From assembly GCF_022965805.1 (NCBI RefSeq), contig NC_133108.1:23899545-23963544 (forward strand): a stretch of 64,000 nucleotides of DNA, given 5' to 3'. The position numbers were made by a program, and so were the translations under genes. The DNA is from Primulina eburnea. Taxonomy: Eukaryota > Streptophyta > Magnoliopsida > Lamiales > Gesneriaceae. Shown piece by piece: positions 55,394 to 64,000 of this stretch (position 1 is the first letter of the stretch; each line of letters begins with the position of its first letter). The notes under the pieces were generated by a model. That model was not told where the DNA came from, searched no databases, and saw nothing but the letters and a program-made list of their open reading frames with translations.

Positions 55394-55934
55394 TTATTAA
55401 AATTTGTGTTTCGATTTTTAATTTCTCTCTGCAATCCCAAGCAATTCTATGGTTTTACAGCCTATACTCAGGACTTACTACCCAGACCTTCTTAGGCAAA
55501 GCACCCAAGAGAACCTAAAATTCTCAAACTCAAATTAAAATATCGTAAAAACAATTCTTATAACTCTACATCCCCAGGCTCTGATATCAAAGATTACCGA
55601 GTGATACTTAGGGGGATAATTAGACACCAAAAGAAACATTCATAAACAATAATAATAAAGAGCAATTAATAAAAAGAAAATGTAACAACAATAAATAAAT
55701 TAGGCGGTAGAACAAGCCATATAATATGTATAATAATATATATATAAATGCGGAATTTAAAGACAGGAATTTAAATACAAGAATTTAAATGCAGGAATTT
55801 AAAGATATTTAAAGATTTGAGGTTCCTCCAGTTTCTGATTGCATACAATCTTTAAAGGATTGTATGTAGAGCATACTTTTGCAAAGAACACCACAAAATC
55901 TTCAAAGATATATAAATATATAAATATATATATC
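55394..55934 (-). other. Pararetrovirus leader and intergenic region (unit 1)
   Basis: Contains the MP leader, the PBS at 55574-55589 (TGATATCAGAGCCTGG in sense, one mismatch to the other copies), only four G after the PBS, the GGCGGTAGAAC block, and the 170-bp block with GAATTTAAA repeats and the inverted repeat CATACAATC...GATTGTATG at 55842-55866. It ends in short TA repeats at about 55934, and the promoter part is missing. Confidence 0.78.
55574..55589 (-). promoter_or_regulatory. Pararetrovirus primer binding site (unit 1)
   Basis: TGATATCAGAGCCTGG in sense; one substitution from the tRNA-Met-complementary sequence of the other two copies. Confidence 0.75.
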
Positions 55935-56408
55935 ATGCATACCTAAGCCATGTGGCTTCATCCTTGTGATGCACGTCTCGCGCATATGCGCGACCCTCTA
56001 TGGCGCATATGCACGAGACCTACTGGTCTCGACGTTCACGAGTTCTTCTGCTCGCGCATATGCACGCCCTATCCTCGTGCATATGCGCAAGAACTACTGT
56101 CTCGGCTTGTTGCATCTCGCGCATATGCGCGCCTCGTCTCCGCGCATATGCGCGAGACCTTCTGGTCTCACACTTAGAAATTTCTTATGCTCACGCTTAT
56201 GCGCGTCCTGTCTTGCGAATATGCACGAGGTATTCTGCCATGCTCGCGCATATGTGCGGCTCGTCTCACGCATATGCGCGAGACCTTCTGTCCTCGCACA
56301 TACAATATGACAAGCCAATTCAAATCGTGCCTCGGAGTGATCCTTCTAATCGCAAAAATTTATCAATTAATCATTTCTAATTACCGTAATATAATCTCGG
56401 GCATTACA
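55935..56408 (-). repeat. Gypsy-type LTR fragment with CGCGCATATGCGCG array
   Basis: Ends on the plus strand with CTCGGGCATTACA, like the TR-GAG LTR end TTGGGCATTACA, so it looks like the U3 start of a related LTR in minus orientation. About ten copies of the palindrome CGCGCATATGCGCG, exact or nearly so, fill 55977-56300. The rest of the LTR is missing at the pararetrovirus border. The overlapping small frames here are by-products of the repeats. Confidence 0.65.
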
Positions 56409-58422
56409 ACTACTGCTGTTCAGGTTGTTCAAAATTGGGCTCCTCAGCTGGTTCTTCAAAAGTAACAGCTGGAACAGTTGGTTCTTCAGTTCTAAGCAAA
56501 TCTTCAATTGCTCTAGAATTGTCCAGCTGAATATCTGAGGTTATTGATTTGATGAACTCGTCTAGATTTGCCAGAGACAATTCAGCTTCAGTATATAGCG
56601 ATGGATCAGCAGTTGAAGATTGAGGAGCTGAATATAAAGAAGGTGGAGCAACTGATGGGGAAGATTCAGTTGCCTTTGGAAAGAATTCAACAGCTGAATC
56701 TTTGGGTGGATCTTGAACTGGATGACCAGCTGGCTCTTCATCAGATGATAAGTCTTGTGCAGTCACTGGAATGATCAGTTCTTGATCCATTTTCCAATTC
56801 TTGATTTTCATATGTAAGCTGAGAAGATCCGAGTCCAATTGATTGTGTACTGTTGTGTCATTGACAGCAGTTGGACTTGAAGGATCAAAATTTTGACGCA
56901 ACTCAACAACAATGTTTTGAAGCTTCTTGGCTCTCAGTTGATCGAACAAATAACTCTTGCGTCCCAAAGCCTAAACAATTGTAGAAACTTTGACTGCTCT
57001 CAGAACAGCATCCTCAAGTTCAATAAACTTCTTTAGTTTAGTCTTCAACTGAAGCTATTTAGCAAAAATAGCAGTTCTGAATTTTACCCACTCATTGTAG
57101 GTCTTGAGTTTCTCTGCTGCAAATTCATTGATCTCTTGCTAGCTGAGATCGATGTGCGTTTGAATCGCATTGGTTAGTCTGGGTTCTTCTTGGATTTTCC
57201 CTTTGCCATTGGAATCAGTTAGAATGTGGGGAATGCTCAACCCTGTTGTTGTTGAATCAATTTTCTCTATGACCACTATCCTCTTAGGTCTGGCATGAGG
57301 TAAGGAAGTGTAGCCAATGATAGTGATTAGTGGAGCCTTAACTCTAGCAAGTCTCTTCTTGTCACCAGATTCAGTGACTTTCTTCTTTGGCAAGATGGCA
57401 GAGAGTGACAACTGATCCTCAGTTGAGGGTTCAGCTAGAATAGCCTTCAATGGAAGAGCCTTAATTGGCTGTTCAGCTCCTGTCTGCATCAGTCGATCAG
57501 TTGGGATGGTTCCAACTGTAGCAGTAGGCTTGGTCATTAAAGCCCGTGGCTTCTTCACAACTTTTGGGAGGTGTCCTCTCAGAATCAGTGTCGCTGACAA
57601 TCAGCTTGTGCTTGATTGTCTTATTTTGAGCCTCCATCCTTTCTTGAATGAATTGGGAGATCCTTCCGTTCCAATTTCATTCTTTACCTGAACGAACTGC
57701 CCAGGTGACATGTCTAGTTTTTGCTTAGGTGGCTGGACAGACTTGGTTTTAAAAACTTTGAATTTGGATGATTTCTCAGTAGTATCATCCACTAGCCCCT
57801 GCATTTTTAGTAGAAAACTGATTTCCATAGCATATCCCCGTGACTGCTTCGTTGATCGAAGCATATTTTTCAGAATGGTGAAAGTAATATTCCTCCAGTT
57901 CACCTTTTTCTCAGCCATGATCACCGTCATGACTTGAAATTTTTCAAGAGTAAGGGCAGCAAATGAACCAACCTTAGCTAGTATCCCCTTGGCTGAAATA
58001 TCCGCCAGTAGTTGAATTTCTGGCTTGAGCTCTTTCATAGGATCGAAAACTTTGATTTTCCGACCATCAGCTAACAGCAGATACTATATTCTCTCAATAT
58101 CAGAAGCTTTCACCTCAGAGAAATTGTTAAGCCCATCAGTAGGAAAATGAAACAGTTCGGCGAAAGATTCTTTAGAAATGATCAGCAACTGAGCATTGAC
58201 AGTAGCAGCGACGTTTCCATCAACAGTAACGTAACCAGTTGAGTAGAATTCATGAAGTTCTTGTGGATAAATTTCCTAAGAGGATTGTCCCAGAAATGTC
58301 TTTAAGCTGGCTGCTTCTAATTTCAAAAATACGTTCTTGACATCGGCATCATTTACTGATAGAACAGATTCAAAGTTGTTAGCCATAGCATTCAGGATAT
58401 GTGCGGGAACTTGGTTTGCCAT
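56409..58422 (-). pseudogene. ORF X2: relative of X1, C-terminus missing
   Basis: Aligns with X1 from its start (MANQVPAHILNAM) through the N-terminal domain (NVFLKLEAASLKTFLGQSS, LTLEKFQVMTVIMAEKKVNW, LKMQGLV), a basic Lys/Pro-rich middle and a Ser/Glu/Pro-rich region up to SLANLDEFIKSI. The coiled-coil C-terminus of X1 is lost because the LTR fragment begins at 56408. Stops near 58280 and 58090 and frame changes near 57600 and 57000-57140 disable it. The longest open pieces are 58038-57601, 57600-57139 and 56967-56410. Conservation is spread over the protein, not confined to one motif. Confidence 0.7.
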
Positions 58423-59041
58423 TTCTGAGAGTTGGGAAACCTGAAATTTTGCAAGGTAAAAGATCTGAGTATGAATTTGCTCTGAAGAGTAATGTTCGCA
58501 AAGGAAGAACTGAATTGGGGCAGGGTAATGTACTTCTGTATGTGACTGTTCAAATTAATGGAAACGTGTTAGTCCAGGAAAATTTGAATTTAAAGACGTG
58601 TACATGTGATAAAATGTGTGTACTATTTTAAACGGTGCAAATGGGTCCACGTTTTAAAACACTATTAATCATTTAATGCAAAAACTGACAGTCACGTCAC
58701 TTGATTTGGAATAAAATATGATTATTTAGTTAAATTATATGAGAAGATTAGTTTAAATTATCAGCTGAACGATCAGTTGTGAGACTGAATCAATTCAGAT
58801 GAAAATTCACTAACTATTGTCTTCTCAGTTAACCTCTTAAAACCGATATTCCCCCTTAATAAATGCATGCTTGATTACTAAAGATTAAGCGACAAATAGA
58901 GTGACATAATAAATCTTATGATTCAGAAGATGAAACGTGAGTGTACTGATTACGTCCCTTCAGTTGCTTTGAACCTGTGTTATAAATAGGAGTAACATGG
59001 TTAGTCTTAACACATTAGCAACTAAATATTCCAAGAAAAAA
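58423..59041. promoter_or_regulatory. Divergent intergenic region between X2 and Y3
   Basis: Equivalent to 13081-13661. Conserved blocks: GACAGTCACGTCA (58687-58699) and on to TTGGAATA, TATATGAGAAGATTAGT (about 58736-58752), TGTCTTCTCAGTTAACCTC (about 58818-58836). The G-box palindrome of the other copy has decayed to AAACGTGTT (58562-58570). The Y3 TATA box is at 58981-58988. A CAG 18 bases before the X2 ATG matches the one before X1. Confidence 0.6.
58981..58988 (+). promoter_or_regulatory. TATA box of Y3
   Basis: TATAAATA, about 53 bp upstream of the Y3 ATG. Confidence 0.65.
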
Positions 59042-59457
59042 ATGGCAGGTGCAAGCAGCTCGAAGGTTCCAGACATGGCTGACGAGTTTATGGATGCGGC
59101 ACTAGAAACCAGGAAGATTGCTATGGAAGATGAGGTCTTCCACAAATTCTCCGATTCTGACAATAGCTTCAAGATCTTCAGTTCCTTCAGGAGGTAGGAG
59201 AACTTTCCACCCTTGAATGGGTGGCACAAATCAAGAAATATCGGTGGCGTTTGCGCGTTGCTGAAGAGGTAGACATCTTCACAAATGAAAATGTCTACCT
59301 GCTGATGCTGAAGAAAGAGAATTGGACTCTGAAACACATAGCTATTTCAGAGGGCTTCCTGAAGACTGCCACGGAGGTTTTAACCGGTTGGTTGACCACG
59401 TGGAGGTCTGCTGTTAAAAAAGAAATAAAAAATGTACGCTCCAATTATTATGAATAA
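59042..59457 (+). pseudogene. Y3: antisense gene, one frameshift
   Basis: Start chosen at 59042 because its context (AAGAAAAAAATGG) matches that of Y1; an in-frame upstream ATG at 58997 is less likely. The frame is open for 51 codons, then a one-base shift near 59180 moves to the frame that runs to TAA at 59455-59457. Features shared with Y1: SSS near the N-terminus, MEDEVF, VEEVDIF-like centre (AEEVDIFTNENVYLLMLKKE), and a C-terminal pair of tryptophans (LTGWLTTWRSAVKKE). AATAAA overlaps the stop (59453-59458), and a TTTTCTGCATA block follows as after Y2. Confidence 0.62.
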
Positions 59458-59712
59458 AATGTTTGATTATTTTATCGTCGTCTTTACTTTTCTGCATAAA
59501 AACTGGATTGATATCATGCAACTGAAAATACTTCAAATGAGATGATATAAACTGGCAACTAACTGACTGAGCAATTAATAAATGATAAAAGACTCAGTTA
59601 CGATAAAAACAATAATAACCATGATATAATCAAGTTAAATCAGTTAAACCAAGTATATTGCGAAAGTAAGAAAACTTAGTCTTGAAAGCGGACCGGTTAC
59701 GGTGGCCGGAAA
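59458..59712. other. Y3 3' flank and pol remnant
   Basis: Holds the Y3 3' end, AT-rich sequence, and from about 59640 the last codons and trailer of a Copia-2-type RNase H (CCAAGTATATTGCG...GAAAACTTAG). The join to the Copia-3 LTR lies between about 59690 and 59713. Confidence 0.5.
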
Positions 59713-61743
59713 CGCAACGGAAGCATAAATTTCGAAAAATAACATAGAAATTTCGGCCACCTTGGTTTTTCATGCAATATTTACAAAACAAAACATACAT
59801 AGGATGTTTTAGAATTTTTACCTATCAACTTCAAGAAGTTGATGATGGCTCCAACTTAGTTGCTAGCAACTAAGCTCTTCTTGGCAAGATAAGTCTACAA
59901 GCTTCCTTCCTCCAAAAATCAAGCCCACCACTTAACAAGGTAAATCCCTTCAAATATTGCACTAGAAATATTTGAAGATTTTTCAATGAGAATGATTTTG
60001 TATCTCCAAAAATGAAGAACAAAAATGAGAGAGAATGGAGAGAAAATTTTTTAAAAAATTTCGGCCAAAGTGATGGTATGGAGAGTGGGAGACTAGCCTA
60101 GGTTGTTGTGAAAAGTTGTCTCTCAAAAGTTGCATGCTTTTGGAATTTTTTAATAAAAAGTAAACAACAACCTTTCACCTCCCAAGCATGCAAACCCTAG
60201 CATGTCTCACATATATAATATGGTTTTTAACACATTAAAAACCATAGACTAAATTTTAATTATCTCAAACATTTTGAGATTAATTAAATATTACTTGAAT
60301 TTATTCAAGTCCCACTAGTTAAATAATTATTTTAATTGAGCTCTACAAGACTCAATATTATTAATTCAACACTTGAATTATTTTTAATTATTTGGACTCT
60401 ACTAGGTCCACTAGTGTTTAATTAATTCAACACTTGAATTAATTTAATTTAGTCTCCAATAATGTTTATGAAAATCAAAATTTTCAACTACATTATTTAC
60501 TTGGCCAAATTTTAATCTTAGGAACACTTCCATAAATTAAAATTTATATTTCTCTCTTAGAAGTCATACTTCTATTTTTCTTAACGCTTATAAACACATT
60601 TATAAGCCGTTCAACACGTTGAACTATTTTACTTCTCATCGGGATTTACAAAGCAAGTACTTGTGTGGCCCTCAATGGTTCATTGATACAACTAGCCGTG
60701 GGTTCACATCTCTATGTGATTCGGACTAAACATGTCCTTATTCGAGCATACCCCAATTGCTCCATTCTTACTTATCAACTCTTTGATAGTAAGAACGTCA
60801 GAACTCAAGTCTGATAGTACCCAACCAATCACGTTAAACGCCTAGCAGCATCGCTTACGTGATTCCCTAGGTATCACATGATAGTGCCTGCAAGAACCAT
60901 TCAATTATGGTTAGCGTACAGTACGGTCCCTTCAACTCATATATCCCGACCGATTCGACAACTATTGGTTTATCGAGAGTTGTCAATGAATCGATACTAT
61001 GTGTCATGTTGTGGTTGCATCGATGGTGTAATCTATGAAACCCCTTTCATAATTACCACCATACTCTGATCAGAGATTTCAACCCACACATACATGAAAA
61101 ACACATAGGATATCCAAACCCGTAGGTAAGCGGTGAATCCCCGACTACAATGCATCGACTCCTATATGTTTCGCCGTAACACCCAACCTTGCCACCTAAT
61201 GACCCCATAAGAGTCGGTAAACAAGTCAAAGTGAAACGCTAGCACATAGAGTCTCAATGTTGTCCCGGGTCATAAGGACTAATTCTGTACAACCATAAAC
61301 CAGGACTTTTCCACTCGATAAGTGAGAACCAGTTGGAAAGTCCTTTATAGAGGGTTGTTCAGTGCACTCTACCAGGAGCACCTATCTGCATGCTCGGACA
61401 TCACAATGTCCCCTACCAATGAAACATGGTACTCACATCGCAGATACTAGTCTCTAACTCGAGCGGCCTTTATCCTTCTTAGTGGCGGCTGAATCGACTA
61501 GGAACGGTTTAGAATATACAGTATTCCAAATATGAGTTTCATGATACTCATCATATGAGCATCTCATATTCTTTCTACTATTTGTATATTCAAGGACTTT
61601 ATCTATGCAACTAGCATGGGTATAAAGATAAAGATGCGCCAAATTAATAAATTGAAATATTATTAAAATAAAGATCGTTTATACAAAGAGTTTCATTGTG
61701 AACAGTCGGCCAACACTTGGCTCGACGTGCACCTACTCTAACA
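59713..61743 (-). repeat. Copia-3 3' LTR
   Basis: In sense orientation the LTR starts TGTTAGAGTAGG at 61743 and seems to end TTTCCGGCCA at 59713, about 2.0 kb. The left end is uncertain by about 20 bp because the second LTR is outside the window. A TATA box (ATTATATATG in sense) lies near 60215. No gene is supported inside; the frame at 60878-61069 is accidental. Confidence 0.75.
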
Positions 61744-61755
61744 ATCTCCCACTTG
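61744..61755 (-). promoter_or_regulatory. Copia-3 polypurine tract
   Basis: Sense CAAGTGGGAGAT right before the LTR start TGTTAGAG, two bases after the pol stop codon. Confidence 0.88.
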
Positions 61756-61757
61756 CA

Positions 61758-63998
61758 CTAGAGCCAACTACCTATATACTTTAGACCCATTGACTCGCGA
61801 TGCTTCTCGAACGATGGTCCTGGTAAAGGCTTAGTTAGTGGATCAGCAACATTATCTGCGGAGCCGACTTTGTCAATCACGACATCTCCTCTTTCCACGA
61901 TCTCTCTGAGGATGTGGTACTTTCTCAATACATGTTTGGACTTCTGATGAGACCTTGGCTCCTTCGCCTGAGCTATGGCTCCCGTGTTGTCACACATCAC
62001 CGGGATAGGAGCAACTCCATTAGGAATGACGCCCAACTCTTGGACGAAATTCCTAATCCAAACAGCCTCCTTTGCTGCACCCGATGCAGCAATGTATTCT
62101 GCCTCAGTGGTGGAATCCGCAGTACTGTCTTGCTTGGAACTCTTCCAAGAGACAGCACCACCATTGAGCATGAATATGAATCCGGAGGTTGACTTCGAGT
62201 CATCAACATCGGTTTGGAAGCTAGAGTCGGTATAGCCTTCCAATTTCAGTTCTCCACCCCCATAGACCAAAAACAACTTATTGGTCCTTCTCAAATACTT
62301 GAGGATGTCTTTCACAGCTTTCCAGTGTGGAAGACCAGGGTTGGATTGATATCTACTCACTACACTTAGTGCAAATGCCATGTCAGGACGTGTAGATATC
62401 ATCCCATACATGATACTACCAATAGCCGAAGCATACGGAATTCGTGTCATCGCCGCTATCTCTGCATCAGTCTTGGGAGACATAGACTTGGATAAGGACA
62501 CGCCATGACACATTGGTAGATGTCCTCTCTTGGACTCATCCATCGAGAACCGCTTCACGATGGTATCAATGTATGTGGACTGGGTGAGACCAAGCAATCT
62601 TCTTGATCTATCTCTATAGATCTGTATTCCCAATACAAAAGATGCTTCACCCAAGTCCTGCATTGAGAACTTACTTGCTAACCATATCTTTGTTGATTGC
62701 AACATTCCTACATCATTCCCAATGAGTAGAATGTCATCAACATAAAGAACAAGGAATGTCACAGCACTCCCACTGACCTTCTTATACACACAGGGTTCCT
62801 CAGGATTCTTAGTAAAACCAAACTCTTTGATTGTACTATCGAATCTGAGGTTCCAGCTCCTCGATGCCTGCTTAAGACCATAAATAGATCTTTGAAGTTT
62901 GCATACCATATGCTCACTTCCGATGGATGTAAACCCTTCAGGTTGAGACATGTAAATTTCTTCCTTAATATCCCCATTAAGGAAGGCTGTCTTTACATCC
63001 ATCTGCCATATCTCATAGTCATACCATGCAGCTATGGCTAGCAATATCCTAATGGACTTGAACATCGCAACTGGAGAAAAGGTTTCCTCATAGTCAACAC
63101 CTTGTCTTTGAGTATACCCTTTCGCTACCAATCGCGCTTTGAAGGTCAATACCTTCCCATCCGCCCCAAGTTTCCTCTTGTAAATCCATTTACACCCTAT
63201 GGGAACAGTTCCCTCAGGTGGATCCACAAGATTCCACACTTGGTTCGAATGCATGGAATTCATCTCAGATTCCATTGCTTCAAGCCATTTGGATGAATCG
63301 GCATCCGATAACGCTTCCTTGAAGGTCCTTGGATCACATCCAAGATTAGGCTCATCATGGCCCTCTTCAAGAAGCAGACCATACCTCACAGGTGGTCTCG
63401 AGACTCTCTCGGTTCTTCTAGGAGCTTGTATCTCCTCACTTGGCTTCTCGGGTGTGGGTTCTACAACTGTGGGTGTCTCTCGAACCTCTTCGAGTTCTAT
63501 CATCTCGCCTTTTCTATCCAATAGAAATTCCTTTTCCAAAAAGGTTGCGTTCCTAGAAACAAACACCTTTGTTTCTTGAGGATGATAGAAATAATATCCA
63601 ATGGAATTCCTTGGATATCCCACAAAGTAGCATAAAATGGATCGACTATCCAATTTATCTCCCACTGTCTGCTTCACATAAGCAGGACACCCCCATATTC
63701 TAAGATAAGAATACTTGGGAGGCTTACCCATCCATATCTCATATGGAGTCTTGTCAACTGCCTTTGTATGGACATTGTTCAACAACAGTGCCGCTGTTTC
63801 AAGCGCATATCCCCAAAAGTATGGCGGCAACTCCGTGAACCCCATCATAGACCGAACCATGTCCATCAAAGTCCGGTTACGACGCTCCGAAACACCATTT
63901 AACTGCGGTGTAGCGGGCGGAGTCCACTGCGAGAGAATCCCATTCTCTCTAAGATACTCTTGGAACTCGGCACTCAAGTACTCACCACCTCGATCCGA
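61758..63998 (-). CDS. pol: Copia-3 pol: integrase C-part, RT, RNase H (open, partial)
   Basis: Open from the window edge to TAG/TAA at 61758, about 747 codons. It enters within the integrase core (DRGGEYLSAEFQEYL, then SERRNRTLMDMVRSMM). The integrase C-terminal domain follows, then RT (CKWIYKRKLGADGKV, GYTQRQGVDYEETFSPVA, QMDVKTAFLNGDIKEEIYM, catalytic YVDDILLIGND near 62715) and RNase H (YTDSSFQTDVDDSKSTSG, EAEYIAASGAAKEAVWI, CDNTGAIAQAKEP, HVLRKYHILRE) with an ADPLTKPLPG tail. No stop or frameshift was seen, unlike all other pol regions here, so this is probably the youngest element. The N-terminal gag and protease lie beyond 64000. Confidence 0.93.
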   Translation of the reverse strand, partial: SDRGGEYLSAEFQEYLRENGILSQWTPPATPQLNGVSERRNRTLMDMVRSMMGFTELPPYFWGYALETAALLLNNVHTKAVDKTPYEIWMGKPPKYSYLRIWGCPAYVKQTVGDKLDSRSILCYFVGYPRNSIGYYFYHPQETKVFVSRNATFLEKEFLLDRKGEMIELEEVRETPTVVEPTPEKPSEEIQAPRRTERVSRPPVRYGLLLEEGHDEPNLGCDPRTFKEALSDADSSKWLEAMESEMNSMHSNQVWNLVDPPEGTVPIGCKWIYKRKLGADGKVLTFKARLVAKGYTQRQGVDYEETFSPVAMFKSIRILLAIAAWYDYEIWQMDVKTAFLNGDIKEEIYMSQPEGFTSIGSEHMVCKLQRSIYGLKQASRSWNLRFDSTIKEFGFTKNPEEPCVYKKVSGSAVTFLVLYVDDILLIGNDVGMLQSTKIWLASKFSMQDLGEASFVLGIQIYRDRSRRLLGLTQSTYIDTIVKRFSMDESKRGHLPMCHGVSLSKSMSPKTDAEIAAMTRIPYASAIGSIMYGMISTRPDMAFALSVVSRYQSNPGLPHWKAVKDILKYLRRTNKLFLVYGGGELKLEGYTDSSFQTDVDDSKSTSGFIFMLNGGAVSWKSSKQDSTADSTTEAEYIAASGAAKEAVWIRNFVQELGVIPNGVAPIPVMCDNTGAIAQAKEPRSHQKSKHVLRKYHILREIVERGDVVIDKVGSADNVADPLTKPLPGPSFEKHRESMGLKYIGSWL

Positions 63999-64000
63999 TC

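Larger units (their letters stand above)
8304..55934 (-). other. Tandem endogenous pararetrovirus array (Caulimoviridae), interrupted
   Basis: Pieces at 8304-9100, 23948-33181 and 51545-55934 form one minus-strand array. Three leaders, each with a tRNA-Met primer binding site, head three MP frames. Unit 1 (PBS at 55574 to PBS at 30717) is about 6.5 kb once the Gypsy insertion is removed: MP, CP, protease, RT, partial RNase H, unknown protein. Unit 2 (to the PBS at 8948) is about 6.9 kb once the solo LTR is removed: MP, CP, protease, transactivator. Unit 3 is only a leader and a shortened MP. All units carry disabling mutations. The intergenic regions carry caulimovirid-style promoters. The genus is uncertain. 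Confidence 0.85.
56409..59690 (-). mobile_element. Copia-2 relative, fragment with X2 and Y3
   Basis: Same gene order as the extra region of Copia-2: X2 (minus), divergent intergenic region, Y3 (plus), and then the very end of pol (59640-59690, matching 14929-14979). Cut on the left by the LTR fragment at 56408 and on the right by Copia-3. No LTR of its own remains in the window. Confidence 0.8.

Noticed and set aside
55950..56465. Several overlapping Arg/His/Cys-rich frames of 70-126 codons
   Set aside because: Low-complexity translations of the CGCGCATATGCGCG repeats in multiple frames; one even crosses into X2.
59690..59725. Exact left end of the Copia-3 LTR at GGACCGGTTACGG
   Set aside because: Without the second LTR in the window the end cannot be fixed; TGGCCGG at 59713 was used because it gives TG...CA ends.

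Overview
The window is nuclear DNA of a flowering plant, almost certainly a eudicot, and I see no ordinary host gene in it. It is a graveyard of nested LTR retrotransposons and endogenous pararetrovirus (Caulimoviridae) copies. The extra-ORF family carried by Copia-2 recalls, from memory only, large families of hypothetical proteins in Gesneriaceae/Lamiales genomes, so an asterid of that order is a reasonable guess but unproven.

Layout. 1-922 is the end of an LTR (plus strand) of the same family as the TR-GAG element at 37-45 kb. 923-6585 is a decayed Copia element (Copia-1, plus strand) with gag-PR-IN-RT-RH, a polypurine tract and a 402-bp 3' LTR; no 5' LTR was recognised. 6586-8303 is a plus-strand Gypsy LTR fragment. 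From about 8304 to 55934 the underlying sequence is a tandem array of endogenous pararetrovirus read on the minus strand (leader/PBS, movement protein, coat protein, protease, then either RT/RNase H plus an unknown protein, or a transactivator/viroplasmin). Two large insertions split this array. The first is a Gypsy solo LTR (9101-23947), itself split by an 11.8-kb Copia element (Copia-2, 9313-21142, target duplication AAGTG). The second is a chromodomain Gypsy element (33182-51544, target duplication TTTTC), itself split by a TR-GAG element without pol (37464-45530, target duplication ACTTT). Both second-level junctions restore the interrupted reading frame on paper, so the order of events is clear.

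55935-56408 is a piece of another Gypsy-type LTR carrying a palindromic repeat array. 56409-59690 is a fragment of a relative of Copia-2. 59713-64000 is the 3' LTR and most of the pol of a third, much better preserved Copia element (Copia-3, minus strand), which runs off the window.

The most interesting content is the cargo of Copia-2 and its relative. Downstream of pol there is a long sense ORF (here called X, about 870 codons) and, on the opposite strand, a family of short genes (Y1, Y2, Y3; 130-140 codons). Each Y gene has its own TATA box, and its AATAAA signal lies at the stop codon. X and Y1/Y3 are divergent and share an intergenic region with blocks conserved between the two element copies. 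The second notable point is that the two adjacent pararetrovirus units share leader, MP, CP and protease but have different 3' halves of similar total length, which suggests a two-component genome. Boundaries, target duplications, PBS and PPT positions were read directly; lineage names and protein functions rest on motif recognition without database searches.
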